The translations under genes were made by a program, and so were the position numbers. The notes under the pieces were generated by a model. That model searched no databases, had not been told where the DNA came from, and was given only the letters and a program-made list of their open reading frames with translations. 64,000 bases of DNA from Christensenellaceae bacterium (GTDB lineage: Bacteria; Bacillota; Clostridia; Christensenellales; CAG-138). Numbering within the stretch: the stretch's first letter is position 1; each line of letters starts with the position of its first letter. Below, one piece after another: positions 41,138 through 48,302 of the stretch. The DNA is taken from NCBI GenBank assembly GCA_031261085.1, contig JAISKB010000007.1:32468-96467 (forward strand), read 5' to 3'.

Positions 41138-42042
41138 AGCACTTACTCAAACTAGGCGATCTGACAGGCGAGCAGATCATCGACATCCTCAACCTGGCCG
41201 ACCAGCTCAAATATGAGCAGAAGCACGGCATCGCGCACAAGCATTTAGAGGGGCAAACGCTGGGGATGATATTCCAAAAATCCTCCACGCGCACCCGTGT
41301 ATCCTTCGAAACCGGCATGTACCAGCTGGGCGGCAACGCGCTGTTCCTTAGCTCCCGCGATCTGCAAATAGGCCGCGGCGAGCCGGTGCAGGATACCGCG
41401 CGGGTGCTTTCACGCTATCTCAACGGCATCATGATACGCACATTCGCCCAGCAGGAGGTGGATGACTTGGCCAAGTACGGCAGCATCCCCATCATCAACG
41501 GGCTTACGGATTATTGTCACCCCTGCCAGGTGCTGGCCGATCTTATGACCGTGCGGGAACACAAGGGGAGCCTATCGGGGCTTAAGATGTGCTTTATTGG
41601 CGATGGCAACAACGTGGCCAATTCCCTCATCGTAGGCGGCATAAAAACCGGCATGCGGGTGGCGGTGGCCACGCCCACGGGCTTTGAGCCGAATGCCGAC
41701 GTTATGGCGTGGGCGCAAAAGAGCGGGCAGTTTACCCATACCAACGATGCGCTCACCGCCGCGGCGGGCGCGGATGTGATATTTACCGATGTGTGGGCCT
41801 CCATGGGCCAGGAGGAGGCCGCGGTGCAGCGCCGCAAGGCCTTCGAAGGCGTTTATCAGGTGAACGATGCCGTGATGGCGGCGGCCAACCCCGGCTGCAT
41901 GGTGCAGCACTGCCTGCCCGCGCACCGCGAGGAGGAGATTACCGAAAAGGTGTTTGAGGCGCACGCCGAAGAGATATTCGACGAGGCCGAAAACCGCTTG
42001 CACGCGCAAAAGGCGGTCATGGTAAAACTGATGGGGAAATAG
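41134..42042 (+). CDS. argF: Ornithine carbamoyltransferase
   Basis: 302 residues. Carbamoyl phosphate motif KSSTRTRVSFETGM (STRT) near residue 50, HPCQVLADL near 130, and the ornithine site motif HCLPAHR near 255. It makes citrulline from ornithine. The start overlaps the argD stop. Last gene of argGHCJBDF; carbamoyl-phosphate synthase genes are not nearby. Confidence 0.97.
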   Translation: MKHLLKLGDLTGEQIIDILNLADQLKYEQKHGIAHKHLEGQTLGMIFQKSSTRTRVSFETGMYQLGGNALFLSSRDLQIGRGEPVQDTARVLSRYLNGIMIRTFAQQEVDDLAKYGSIPIINGLTDYCHPCQVLADLMTVREHKGSLSGLKMCFIGDGNNVANSLIVGGIKTGMRVAVATPTGFEPNADVMAWAQKSGQFTHTNDALTAAAGADVIFTDVWASMGQEEAAVQRRKAFEGVYQVNDAVMAAANPGCMVQHCLPAHREEEITEKVFEAHAEEIFDEAENRLHAQKAVMVKLMGK

Positions 42043-42062
42043 GGGCGGTTTGCCTGCTCCTT

Positions 42063-42092
42063 GGCCCCCTCCCAACGGGAGGGGGCCTTTTT
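42063..42092 (+). terminator. arg operon terminator
   Basis: GGCCCCCTCCC-AAC-GGGAGGGGGCC, an 11-bp stem followed by TTTTT and then GCGGCTGCGCCG, a tail that also follows the rubrerythrin terminator. Confidence 0.92.
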
Positions 42093-42140
42093 GCGGCTGC
42101 GCCGTAACCGGGACGTAATAATAGGCTGTGAAATTAGTCG

Positions 42141-42169
42141 TTGTATTTTACGATGAATTAGGGCATAAT
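42141..42169 (+). promoter_or_regulatory. Promoter of the toxin-antitoxin pair
   Basis: TTGTAT (42141-42146), 17 bases, CATAAT (42164-42169), about 27 bases before the antitoxin start. Confidence 0.6.
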
Positions 42170-42196
42170 AATAGCAACAAGAAAGGTGGTGCTCAT

Positions 42197-42463
42197 ATGC
42201 CCAATATTAAGCCGGTTTCCGATTTGCGAAACTATGGAGAGGTACTGCGCGATGTTGCCATCGGTTCCCCCGTCTTCCTTACGAAGAACGGGCATGGACG
42301 CTATGCGGTATTGGATATTGACGAATACAAAGAATACGAAAAAATGCTGGCTTGGCGCAAGCTTCAATCCGATTTGGACGAAGGGCGGCATTCCGGCGAA
42401 AAAGATGGTTGGATTCCCGCCGATGAGGTAAGAGCGCAGCTTGAAGCGCGGCATCGTGGTTAA
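42197..42463 (+). CDS. Phd/YefM family antitoxin
   Basis: 88 residues from the ATG at 42197 with AAAGGTGG nearby. The N-terminal Phd/YefM DNA-binding part is KPVSDLRNYGEVLRDVAIGSPVFLTKNG (core SDLRNYGEVLRD), with RYAVLDIDEYKEYEK after it; the acidic C-terminus should wrap and neutralise the toxin. The gene overlaps the toxin gene, the classic arrangement. An in-frame ATG at 42128 covers the promoter and is rejected. Confidence 0.92.
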   Translation: MPNIKPVSDLRNYGEVLRDVAIGSPVFLTKNGHGRYAVLDIDEYKEYEKMLAWRKLQSDLDEGRHSGEKDGWIPADEVRAQLEARHRG

Positions 42464-42791
42464 GCTTCGATACTCCAAAGTTGCCCTCCGGGATTTGGAG
42501 CAAATAGATGACTATATAGCGGAGGAATTGAAAAACCCGTCTGCCGCGCTGAATATGGTGGGTAAAATTCAGGATGCCATTGACAAACTTGTCGCCTTTC
42601 CGCAGATGGGTGCGCCGCTTTCCATACGTTATGAGGGCTTGGATGATTACCGCTATCTTATATGCGGCCATTATCTTGCGTTTTACCGCATAACGGAGGA
42701 TGTTGTTTTTGTGGATCGAATCTTATATGGCCGAAGAGATTATCTGAAAATTCTGTTTGGAGAACTACAAGAAGAGAATAAGCAGGCCTAA
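42456..42791 (+). CDS. RelE/ParE family toxin
   Basis: 111 residues from GTG 42456 (VKLRYSKVALRDLEQIDDYI); TTG 42441 would add five residues. ParE/RelE superfamily features: the N-terminal strand and helical hairpin, MGAPLSIRYEGLDDYRYLICGHYLAFYRI, and the C-terminal VDRILYGRRDYLKILF. By length and the closing RILYGRRDY motif it looks closer to ParE (gyrase poison) than to RelE (mRNA cleavage), but the two cannot be separated safely. Its start overlaps the antitoxin stop. Confidence 0.9.
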   Translation: MVKLRYSKVALRDLEQIDDYIAEELKNPSAALNMVGKIQDAIDKLVAFPQMGAPLSIRYEGLDDYRYLICGHYLAFYRITEDVVFVDRILYGRRDYLKILFGELQEENKQA

Positions 42792-42800
42792 AACATAATT

Positions 42801-42841
42801 AATAAAAGGGTTGTCACACTGGTTGCGGCAATCCTTTTATT
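42801..42841. terminator. Bidirectional terminator between the toxin and guaD
   Basis: AATAAAAGGGTTG and CAATCCTTTTATT form a 13-bp stem (one G-U) with a 15-base loop; A/T tracts flank the stem on both sides, so it can serve both converging genes. Confidence 0.85.
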
Positions 42842-42853
42842 TATGGCTTCACC

Positions 42854-44119
42854 CTACAGCGCTGCCTTTTTGCCCTCGCTGTACACCGCGATGATGTCGG
42901 AGGGATTCGAAAGGTAGATAAGCCGTTCCAGCCGCTCCTGCAAGGATTTTTTGGGTTCGTGCACAAACCGGCTGTCGTCAAACACCACGGCGTGCAGCGG
43001 TTCCCCCTCGCCAAAGCCGGGTTGTGCGCCAAAGTAGGCCTGCCCCGCGGTGGTGATGAGGTAAAAAGCCTCGGCTACGGTAAGAAAATCCTCTTTTTTA
43101 TCGCTGAACAGCCAGCGCAGCTTCGAAACGCGGATGGCCTCGGCGGCCACATCGGTCATGGAGAGCTTGGCGCCGCCCGCGATATCGCTGCCCATCGCCA
43201 CCTGCATGCCCTCCTGCAGCATCTTGCGGATTGGCGCGATGCCGCTGGCCACATTGGTGTTGGAATCCGGGCAATGCACCACCCAAACGCCCGCCCGCTT
43301 CATGGCGGCGCGCTCGGCTTCGTCGGAATACACGCAGTGCGCCATGAGCGTATGCGGTTTAAACAGGCCAAACTTTTCGTATACCTGCCAATATTGCGCG
43401 CAATCGGGGGAAAGCTCCTTTACCCAGGCGATTTCCTCCATATTTTCGGAAAGATGGCTTTGTATGCGCACATCGGGGTATTCCCTGGCGATGTCGCCCA
43501 GCTGCTGCATCAGCGCATCGGTGCAACTGGGTACAAAGCGGGGGGTCAGCAGGGGCTTTAGGTGCGCGTATTGGCCGCACTCGTCTAAAAAGCGCCGCGT
43601 TTCCTCAACGGATTGCTCGGTGCTTTCCAGCACATCCTTTGGGCCGTTGCGGTCCATATTCACCTTGCCCACATACCCGGTTATGCCGGCGCGTTCGAGC
43701 TCCCGCATCAGCACGAGCGTGGCCTCACGGTGTATGCTCGAAAACATGCATACGCGGGTGGTGCCCCGCCGCACCAGCGCGCGCGCCAGCTTGCGGTATA
43801 CGCGCTGCGCATAGGCGGTATCCACAAAGCGCGCTTCCAGCGGGAAGGTATAGGTGCTAAGCCACTCGAGCAGCTGCAAGTCCATACCCGTGCCCAGCAT
43901 GGGGAACTGCGGCGCGTGCAGGTGCAAATCGCAAAAGGAGGGCGTGATGATGGCGTCGCCATAGCTGATAACCTCTGGGCTAAGGCCAGAAGGCAGCCTT
44001 TTGCACACATCCCGCACAATGCCGTCCTCCACGATGATATACCCGCGGGGTATGGTGGTGAGCTCGCCCAGCGCGGGCGCAAACGCGAGGTTGCCCTCGA
44101 TTGCGTAAAGGCCTTGCAT
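42854..44119 (-). CDS. guaD: Guanine deaminase
   Basis: 421 residues, amidohydrolase superfamily. Zinc ligands: FCDLHLHAPQFPMLGTGMD (about residue 63), HLSENMEEIAW near 223, LMAHCVY near 258 and GSDIAGG near 313. The APQ and LLEWLSTYTFPLEARF segments are specific to guanine deaminase, which turns guanine into xanthine. Third gene of a minus-strand operon after hydA and mocA, 41 bases from mocA, and probably under the purine-riboswitch-like leader. Confidence 0.93.
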   Translation of the reverse strand: MQGLYAIEGNLAFAPALGELTTIPRGYIIVEDGIVRDVCKRLPSGLSPEVISYGDAIITPSFCDLHLHAPQFPMLGTGMDLQLLEWLSTYTFPLEARFVDTAYAQRVYRKLARALVRRGTTRVCMFSSIHREATLVLMRELERAGITGYVGKVNMDRNGPKDVLESTEQSVEETRRFLDECGQYAHLKPLLTPRFVPSCTDALMQQLGDIAREYPDVRIQSHLSENMEEIAWVKELSPDCAQYWQVYEKFGLFKPHTLMAHCVYSDEAERAAMKRAGVWVVHCPDSNTNVASGIAPIRKMLQEGMQVAMGSDIAGGAKLSMTDVAAEAIRVSKLRWLFSDKKEDFLTVAEAFYLITTAGQAYFGAQPGFGEGEPLHAVVFDDSRFVHEPKKSLQERLERLIYLSNPSDIIAVYSEGKKAAL

Positions 44120-44160
44120 CGCTTATATCCTCCTTTTAGGGCATTTGCCTGTTAGGTGAA

Positions 44161-44766
44161 TTAAAATGGCTCGGCGGTTTCCTCTTTTAGCTTTTCCAGC
44201 TCCTGCTTGTTATCCACATCGCGCAGCTCCAGCTCGCTGCCGATTTGGTACAGCAGCAGCCTATCCTCATGCGCGCAGATTACGGCGCTGCCGCCGCTTT
44301 CCTGCGAGAGCGCGCGCAGCTCGCCAAAAAAGGATTTTGGGAATATCGCGGGGTTGCCGCGGCGCTTGCCATAGCCCATGGCCACGATATGCCCGGGCTT
44401 GGCATGGTGATAAAACTCGATTTGCGCCTGCACGCTGCTCTGCTGCAAAAGCGGCTGGTCGGCCACCATGAACATGGCGGCGTCCACGCCCTCGAGCGCA
44501 TCCAGCCCCAGCGCGATGGTGTGGCTGATTCCATCCTCGGGCTTTTCATTGCGCAGGGCGGTAAAGCCATAGCCTTGCGCCAGCTGCAAAATGGAATCGT
44601 ATTGGCTCACGACCACCACGGTTTTAAACGCATCCGCCGGTATAGCGGCCAACGCGTGCTCGATGAGCGACCTGTCGTCATAGTCGGCCAGCAATTTGTT
44701 CTCGCCAAAGCGCACGCCGTTGCCTGCCGCCATCAGCACGCAGCCCAGTTTTTGTTTTCTCTTCAA
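44161..44766 (-). CDS. mocA: MocA-like nucleotidyltransferase (molybdenum cofactor cytidylyltransferase)
   Basis: 201 residues. NTP-transferase motif LGCVLMAAGNGVRFGENKLL at the N-terminus, then MVADQPLL near residue 100 and GNPAIFPKSFF near 140, as in MocA, which attaches CMP to molybdopterin for xanthine dehydrogenase-type enzymes (relative YgfJ is found in purine clusters). The molybdenum enzyme genes xdhABC lie in the divergent operon a few kb away, which supports the role. ATGA overlap with hydA. Confidence 0.85.
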   Translation of the reverse strand: MKRKQKLGCVLMAAGNGVRFGENKLLADYDDRSLIEHALAAIPADAFKTVVVVSQYDSILQLAQGYGFTALRNEKPEDGISHTIALGLDALEGVDAAMFMVADQPLLQQSSVQAQIEFYHHAKPGHIVAMGYGKRRGNPAIFPKSFFGELRALSQESGGSAVICAHEDRLLLYQIGSELELRDVDNKQELEKLKEETAEPF

Positions 44767-46127
44767 TCGAAATCACACCTGCTTCTGTGAATGTATTTCC
44801 CCAGGCCGGCTTGCTTGAAAGAGCCACCCTGTACGGCGAGCTCGCCATGCAGCAGCACATCCTTTGCGCGTCCCTTTACGATAAAGCCGGCATAAGGGGA
44901 GTTATCACAATTATGTGCGGTGTTGGTGTCGGTAATACATCCTTCGTAAGCAGGGTCCCAAATTACGACATCGGCGGCCTTGCCGGGCGCGATTTCGCCA
45001 TAATCGGGCATGCCAAACAGCTTTGCCGCGTTGGCGCTCAGCAGCGCCACCATCTGTTCGAGCGTGATGCGGCCTTCGCACACGCCATAGGTATAAAGCA
45101 GCTGGCCGCGGTGCTGTACGCCGGCGGCGCCGTTTGGAATTTTTGAAAAATCCTGCACAAACTTGTTTTTTTGCGCCATCGTGAAGGAGCAATGATCCGT
45201 GCCGATGGTGTTGATTTGGCCGCTCTGCAGCGCCTGCCACAGCGCCTCGGTATCCACGGCCTTGCGCAGCGGCGGGCTCATGACGAACTTGGCGCCGTCC
45301 GCATCGCCATAGCGCGCATCGGTCAGCAGCAGGTATTGCGGGCAGGTCTCCAAAAACACCTTTTGCCCGCGGGCGCGGGCGCGCAGCGCCTCTTCCAGGC
45401 CTTCGGCGGTAGAAAGATGCACCACATAGCAGGGCGCTTGCGCCAGCTCAGCAATGCGCATCAATCGGGCGACCGCCTCGGCCTCCACGGCATTGGGGCG
45501 GGATAGCGGGTGCCCTTCGGGGCCGGTGATGCCGCTTAGCTGCACCTCGCGTATGCGGCGCAGGAGCACCTCCCAATTTTCACAATGCACGCCAACGAGC
45601 GTGTCCAGCTTTGCGGTTTCCTGCAGCGCGCTGTATATTTGGCCGTCATCCACCTTCAGCCCGTCATATACCATGTACATTTTAAACGAGGTTACGCCTT
45701 GCTCCACCATGGTGGGTAATTCTTGCCGCACGTCTTCATCCCAGTGGGCAATGGCCATGTGGAAGCCATAGTTGCAGCTGGCGCCCTGCGCCTGCGCGTG
45801 CCAATTTTGCAGCGCCTGCTGCAGGGAGCCGCCCGGCGCCTGGGTGGCAAAATCCAGCACGCAGGTGGTGCCGCCCAGCGCCGCCGCCTTGGAGCCGGAT
45901 GCGAAATTGTCGGCGGTTATCGCGCCGCCAACCTCCAGGCCGAAATGCGTGTGCGTATCGATAAACCCGGGCAGCACAAAGCAGCCCTCCGCATCCAACA
46001 TCTCTGCGCCGGGCGCGGTTAAGCTTTGGCCCACGGCGGCAATTTTGTCGCCCTCGATTAAAACATCTTGCCGGGCACGGCCCGAGGCGTTTATGACGAC
46101 ACCGTTTTTGATTAATATGGAAGACAT
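44763..46127 (-). CDS. hydA: Dihydropyrimidinase-like cyclic amidohydrolase
   Basis: 454 residues from the ATG at 46127, with CGGAGG seven bases upstream (the longer frame to 46220 would run through the riboswitch). Metal ligands GFIDTHTHFGLEVGG near residue 54, the Lys that becomes carboxylated in TSFKMYMVYDG near 150, later HCEN and HLSTAEG, and GTDHCSF. The family opens cyclic amides: dihydropyrimidines, hydantoins. In this purine setting it could open a purine-derived ring instead; related HyuA-type enzymes occur in anaerobic purine/urate clusters. First gene of hydA-mocA-guaD. Confidence 0.88.
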   Translation of the reverse strand: MSSILIKNGVVINASGRARQDVLIEGDKIAAVGQSLTAPGAEMLDAEGCFVLPGFIDTHTHFGLEVGGAITADNFASGSKAAALGGTTCVLDFATQAPGGSLQQALQNWHAQAQGASCNYGFHMAIAHWDEDVRQELPTMVEQGVTSFKMYMVYDGLKVDDGQIYSALQETAKLDTLVGVHCENWEVLLRRIREVQLSGITGPEGHPLSRPNAVEAEAVARLMRIAELAQAPCYVVHLSTAEGLEEALRARARGQKVFLETCPQYLLLTDARYGDADGAKFVMSPPLRKAVDTEALWQALQSGQINTIGTDHCSFTMAQKNKFVQDFSKIPNGAAGVQHRGQLLYTYGVCEGRITLEQMVALLSANAAKLFGMPDYGEIAPGKAADVVIWDPAYEGCITDTNTAHNCDNSPYAGFIVKGRAKDVLLHGELAVQGGSFKQAGLGKYIHRSRCDFD

Positions 46128-46145
46128 GATAAAACCTCCGACAAC

Positions 46146-46183
46146 AAAAATAAGCGCCTGCGCACATAGCCATGCACAGCGCT
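46146..46183 (-). terminator. Riboswitch expression-platform terminator
   Basis: On the minus strand AGCGCTGTGCAT pairs with GTGCGCA(G)GCGCT (one bulged G, two G-U pairs), followed by TATTTTTG. Its first bases (AGC, 46183-46181) are also the end of helix P1 of the upstream aptamer, so the two compete. Confidence 0.7.
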
Positions 46184-46245
46184 CATAGTGGGCCGATAAG
46201 CAGCCCGTAGAAACATCCATGCTGTAACCATGGAACTATATGAGC
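46181..46245 (-). ncRNA. Purine-riboswitch-like aptamer upstream of hydA-mocA-guaD
   Basis: On the minus strand the RNA folds as the purine riboswitch three-way junction: P1 GCUCAUA/UAUGAGC, P2 UCCAUG/CAUGGA with a 7-base loop GUUACAG, P3 GGGCU/GGCCC with a 7-base loop GCUUAUC. The pocket strands are kept: J2/3 GUUUCUAC and J3/1 ACUAUG, with C at the specificity position (guanine type; adenine switches have U). P3 plus its loop is 17 bases, as in the xpt element. The loops lack the GG/CC kissing pairs of the standard class, so this is a divergent or variant member. Overlap with the terminator predicts an ON switch. Confidence 0.75.
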
Positions 46246-46263
46246 AATACTTGTACTGTTTTA

Positions 46264-46292
46264 ATTTTATCATTCGGGCCGCCATTTTGCAA
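46264..46292 (-). promoter_or_regulatory. Promoter of the riboswitch-hydA operon
   Basis: On the minus strand TTGCAA (46287-46292), 17 bases, TAAAAT (46264-46269), about 20 bases before the aptamer. The spacing fits a riboswitch transcript. Confidence 0.7.
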
Positions 46293-46515
46293 CTTTTATC
46301 CGTAAATTCACATTTGCGCGGCTTTGTGCGGCCGCGCCGCCGTTATGTTATAAGTAGTATAATGCAAACTATATATTTTATTGCAGAGGGGTTACTATCT
46401 GTTTGCCGCTGTGTTATACTACAGAAAACAAGCTAATAATGATTGTACGTTGCTAAAATTTTTTAAGATTCTTTGCTTTTGTGCGTGTCAACGTATATCT
46501 GCCAAGGCATATATC

Positions 46516-46524
46516 TGCTATAAT
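46516..46524 (+). promoter_or_regulatory. Extended -10 promoter element of ade
   Basis: TGCTATAAT (46516-46524), an extended -10 without a clear -35, about 80 bases before ade. No riboswitch is visible on this strand. The sequence 46300-46600 is AT-rich and otherwise featureless to me. Confidence 0.5.
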
Positions 46525-46602
46525 AAAGCTAGGGTAAGCTACTATAAAAAACAAAAAAGAAGTATAGCAAAAAGAGTATAGCGAAGGAGGATATGGTTTT
46601 AC

Positions 46603-48291
46603 ATGAAGCAACATGAGCTGATCCATGCCGCGCTCACGGGCGAAGCTACGCTGGTCATCAAAAATGCCCGGGTTGTAAACGTGTTTACACGGGAGATTAT
46701 CCTATCCGATGTAGCGTTATATGAAGATACCATCATCGGCGTAGGTTCCTATAGCTGTGCCAACGAAATCGACGCGCAGGGGGCCTATTTGTGTCCCGGC
46801 TTCATCGATGCGCACATGCATATCGAATCGTCCATGGTAATACCCGCCACGTTTGCGCGCACGGTATTGCCGCACGGCACCACCACCGTAATCGCCGACC
46901 CGCATGAGATTGCCAATGTTTGCGGGGTGGATGGCATACGCGCCATGTATAAAATGACCGAGGATCTGCCGCTGCGCGTGCTGCTCATGATGCCCAGCTG
47001 CGTGCCCTGCACGCCGTTTGAGCACAGCGGGGCGGAGTTGGTGGCGGAGGATATGGAGCAGTTCATCCATAAAAGCCGCATACTGGGCCTGGGCGAGGTG
47101 ATGGACTATGTTTCCACCGTGCACGGCACCAAGGAGATGCTCGATAAGCTGCACCTGTTCGACGACCGCCCCATCGATGGGCATGCGCCGCTGCTTTCGG
47201 GGCTGGAGCTAAACGCCTACCGCGTGGCGGGCCCTTCGACCGATCACGAATGCTCCAACTATAGCGAGGTGCTCGAAAAGCTGCGCACCGGCATGCGTAT
47301 ACTCATACGCCTGGGCTCCGCGGCCAACGGCATAGACGACCTGCTGCGGGATATCATAAAGAACAAGCTGCCCACCGATAACATGATGTTCTGCACCGAC
47401 GATAAGCATTTGGAGCACATCCGCACGGATGGGCATATCAACAGCGCGGCGCGGCTGGCCGTGGCCTGCGGTATGGACCCGATCGAGGCCGTGCGCATGG
47501 CGAGCTACAACGCGGCGCGCGCATATGGGCTAAAGGACATAGGCGCCATCGCCCCCGGCTACAAGGGCGAAATGGTGCTGTTTGAGGATTTAAAGGAGTT
47601 TAAGGCGCTCAAGGTGTTCAGCCGCTTCGGCAAGCTCTATGCCGATTTTGAACGGACCATGCCGCTGCTGCCTCAATCGGTGTACAACAGCGTGCATCTG
47701 CCGCGCCTGTTCGAAGAAAACCTGCGTCTGCGCGCCAAAGAAACCATGCCGGTCATAGGGCTGATCGAAGGTCAGCTGGTCACACAGCGCCTGCGCCGGG
47801 AGGTTCGGGTGGAGAACGGCTGCTTTGTGGCGAATGCAAACCTAAACAAGCTGGCCGTGCTGGAGCGCCATCACAACACCGGCAACATTGGCCTTGGCAT
47901 TGTGGAGGGGCTGCATATACGGCAGGGCGCCATAGCCTCCACCGTGGCGCACGATAGCCACAATGTGGTCGTGGCGGGGGATAACGACCGCGATATGCTC
48001 ATGGCCATAGAGGCGCTGCGCGAGTGCGGCGGCGGCTATTGCGTGGTGGGTAACGGCGTGGTGCTGGCCCGGCTGCCCCTGCCCATTGCGGGCCTTATGA
48101 GCGACGCCCCCATAGAGGATGTGCTGGCCCGCCAGCAGGCGCTGCTGAGCGCGGCGCACAGCCTGGGCTGCGGCGGGCAGAGCGACCCGCTGATCACGCT
48201 GAGCTTTTTATCCCTGCCCGTTATACCCGCCATACGGCTGACGGATGTGGGGCTATTCGACGTAACGACGATGCGATTTATCGAACAATAG
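46603..48291 (+). CDS. ade: Adenine deaminase
   Basis: 562 residues. The amidohydrolase-type adenine deaminase of bacteria: metal-binding PGFIDAHMHIESSMV near residue 64, TTTVIADPHEIANV near 95, and the C-terminal VAHDSHNVVVAGDNDRDM. It converts adenine to hypoxanthine. The ribosome site AAGGAGG is 12 bases from the ATG, slightly far. Normal family length (about 550-600). First gene of ade-xdhABC. Confidence 0.95.
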   Translation: MKQHELIHAALTGEATLVIKNARVVNVFTREIILSDVALYEDTIIGVGSYSCANEIDAQGAYLCPGFIDAHMHIESSMVIPATFARTVLPHGTTTVIADPHEIANVCGVDGIRAMYKMTEDLPLRVLLMMPSCVPCTPFEHSGAELVAEDMEQFIHKSRILGLGEVMDYVSTVHGTKEMLDKLHLFDDRPIDGHAPLLSGLELNAYRVAGPSTDHECSNYSEVLEKLRTGMRILIRLGSAANGIDDLLRDIIKNKLPTDNMMFCTDDKHLEHIRTDGHINSAARLAVACGMDPIEAVRMASYNAARAYGLKDIGAIAPGYKGEMVLFEDLKEFKALKVFSRFGKLYADFERTMPLLPQSVYNSVHLPRLFEENLRLRAKETMPVIGLIEGQLVTQRLRREVRVENGCFVANANLNKLAVLERHHNTGNIGLGIVEGLHIRQGAIASTVAHDSHNVVVAGDNDRDMLMAIEALRECGGGYCVVGNGVVLARLPLPIAGLMSDAPIEDVLARQQALLSAAHSLGCGGQSDPLITLSFLSLPVIPAIRLTDVGLFDVTTMRFIEQ

Positions 48292-48302
48292 GAGGTGCTC
48301 AT

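Noticed and set aside
46300..46602. Second purine riboswitch on the plus strand before ade
   Set aside because: No GUUUCUAC or matching junction strands are present on that strand.
46593..46616. Seven-codon upstream frame overlapping the ade start
   Set aside because: Its ATG is only two bases from the Shine-Dalgarno sequence, too close for use.
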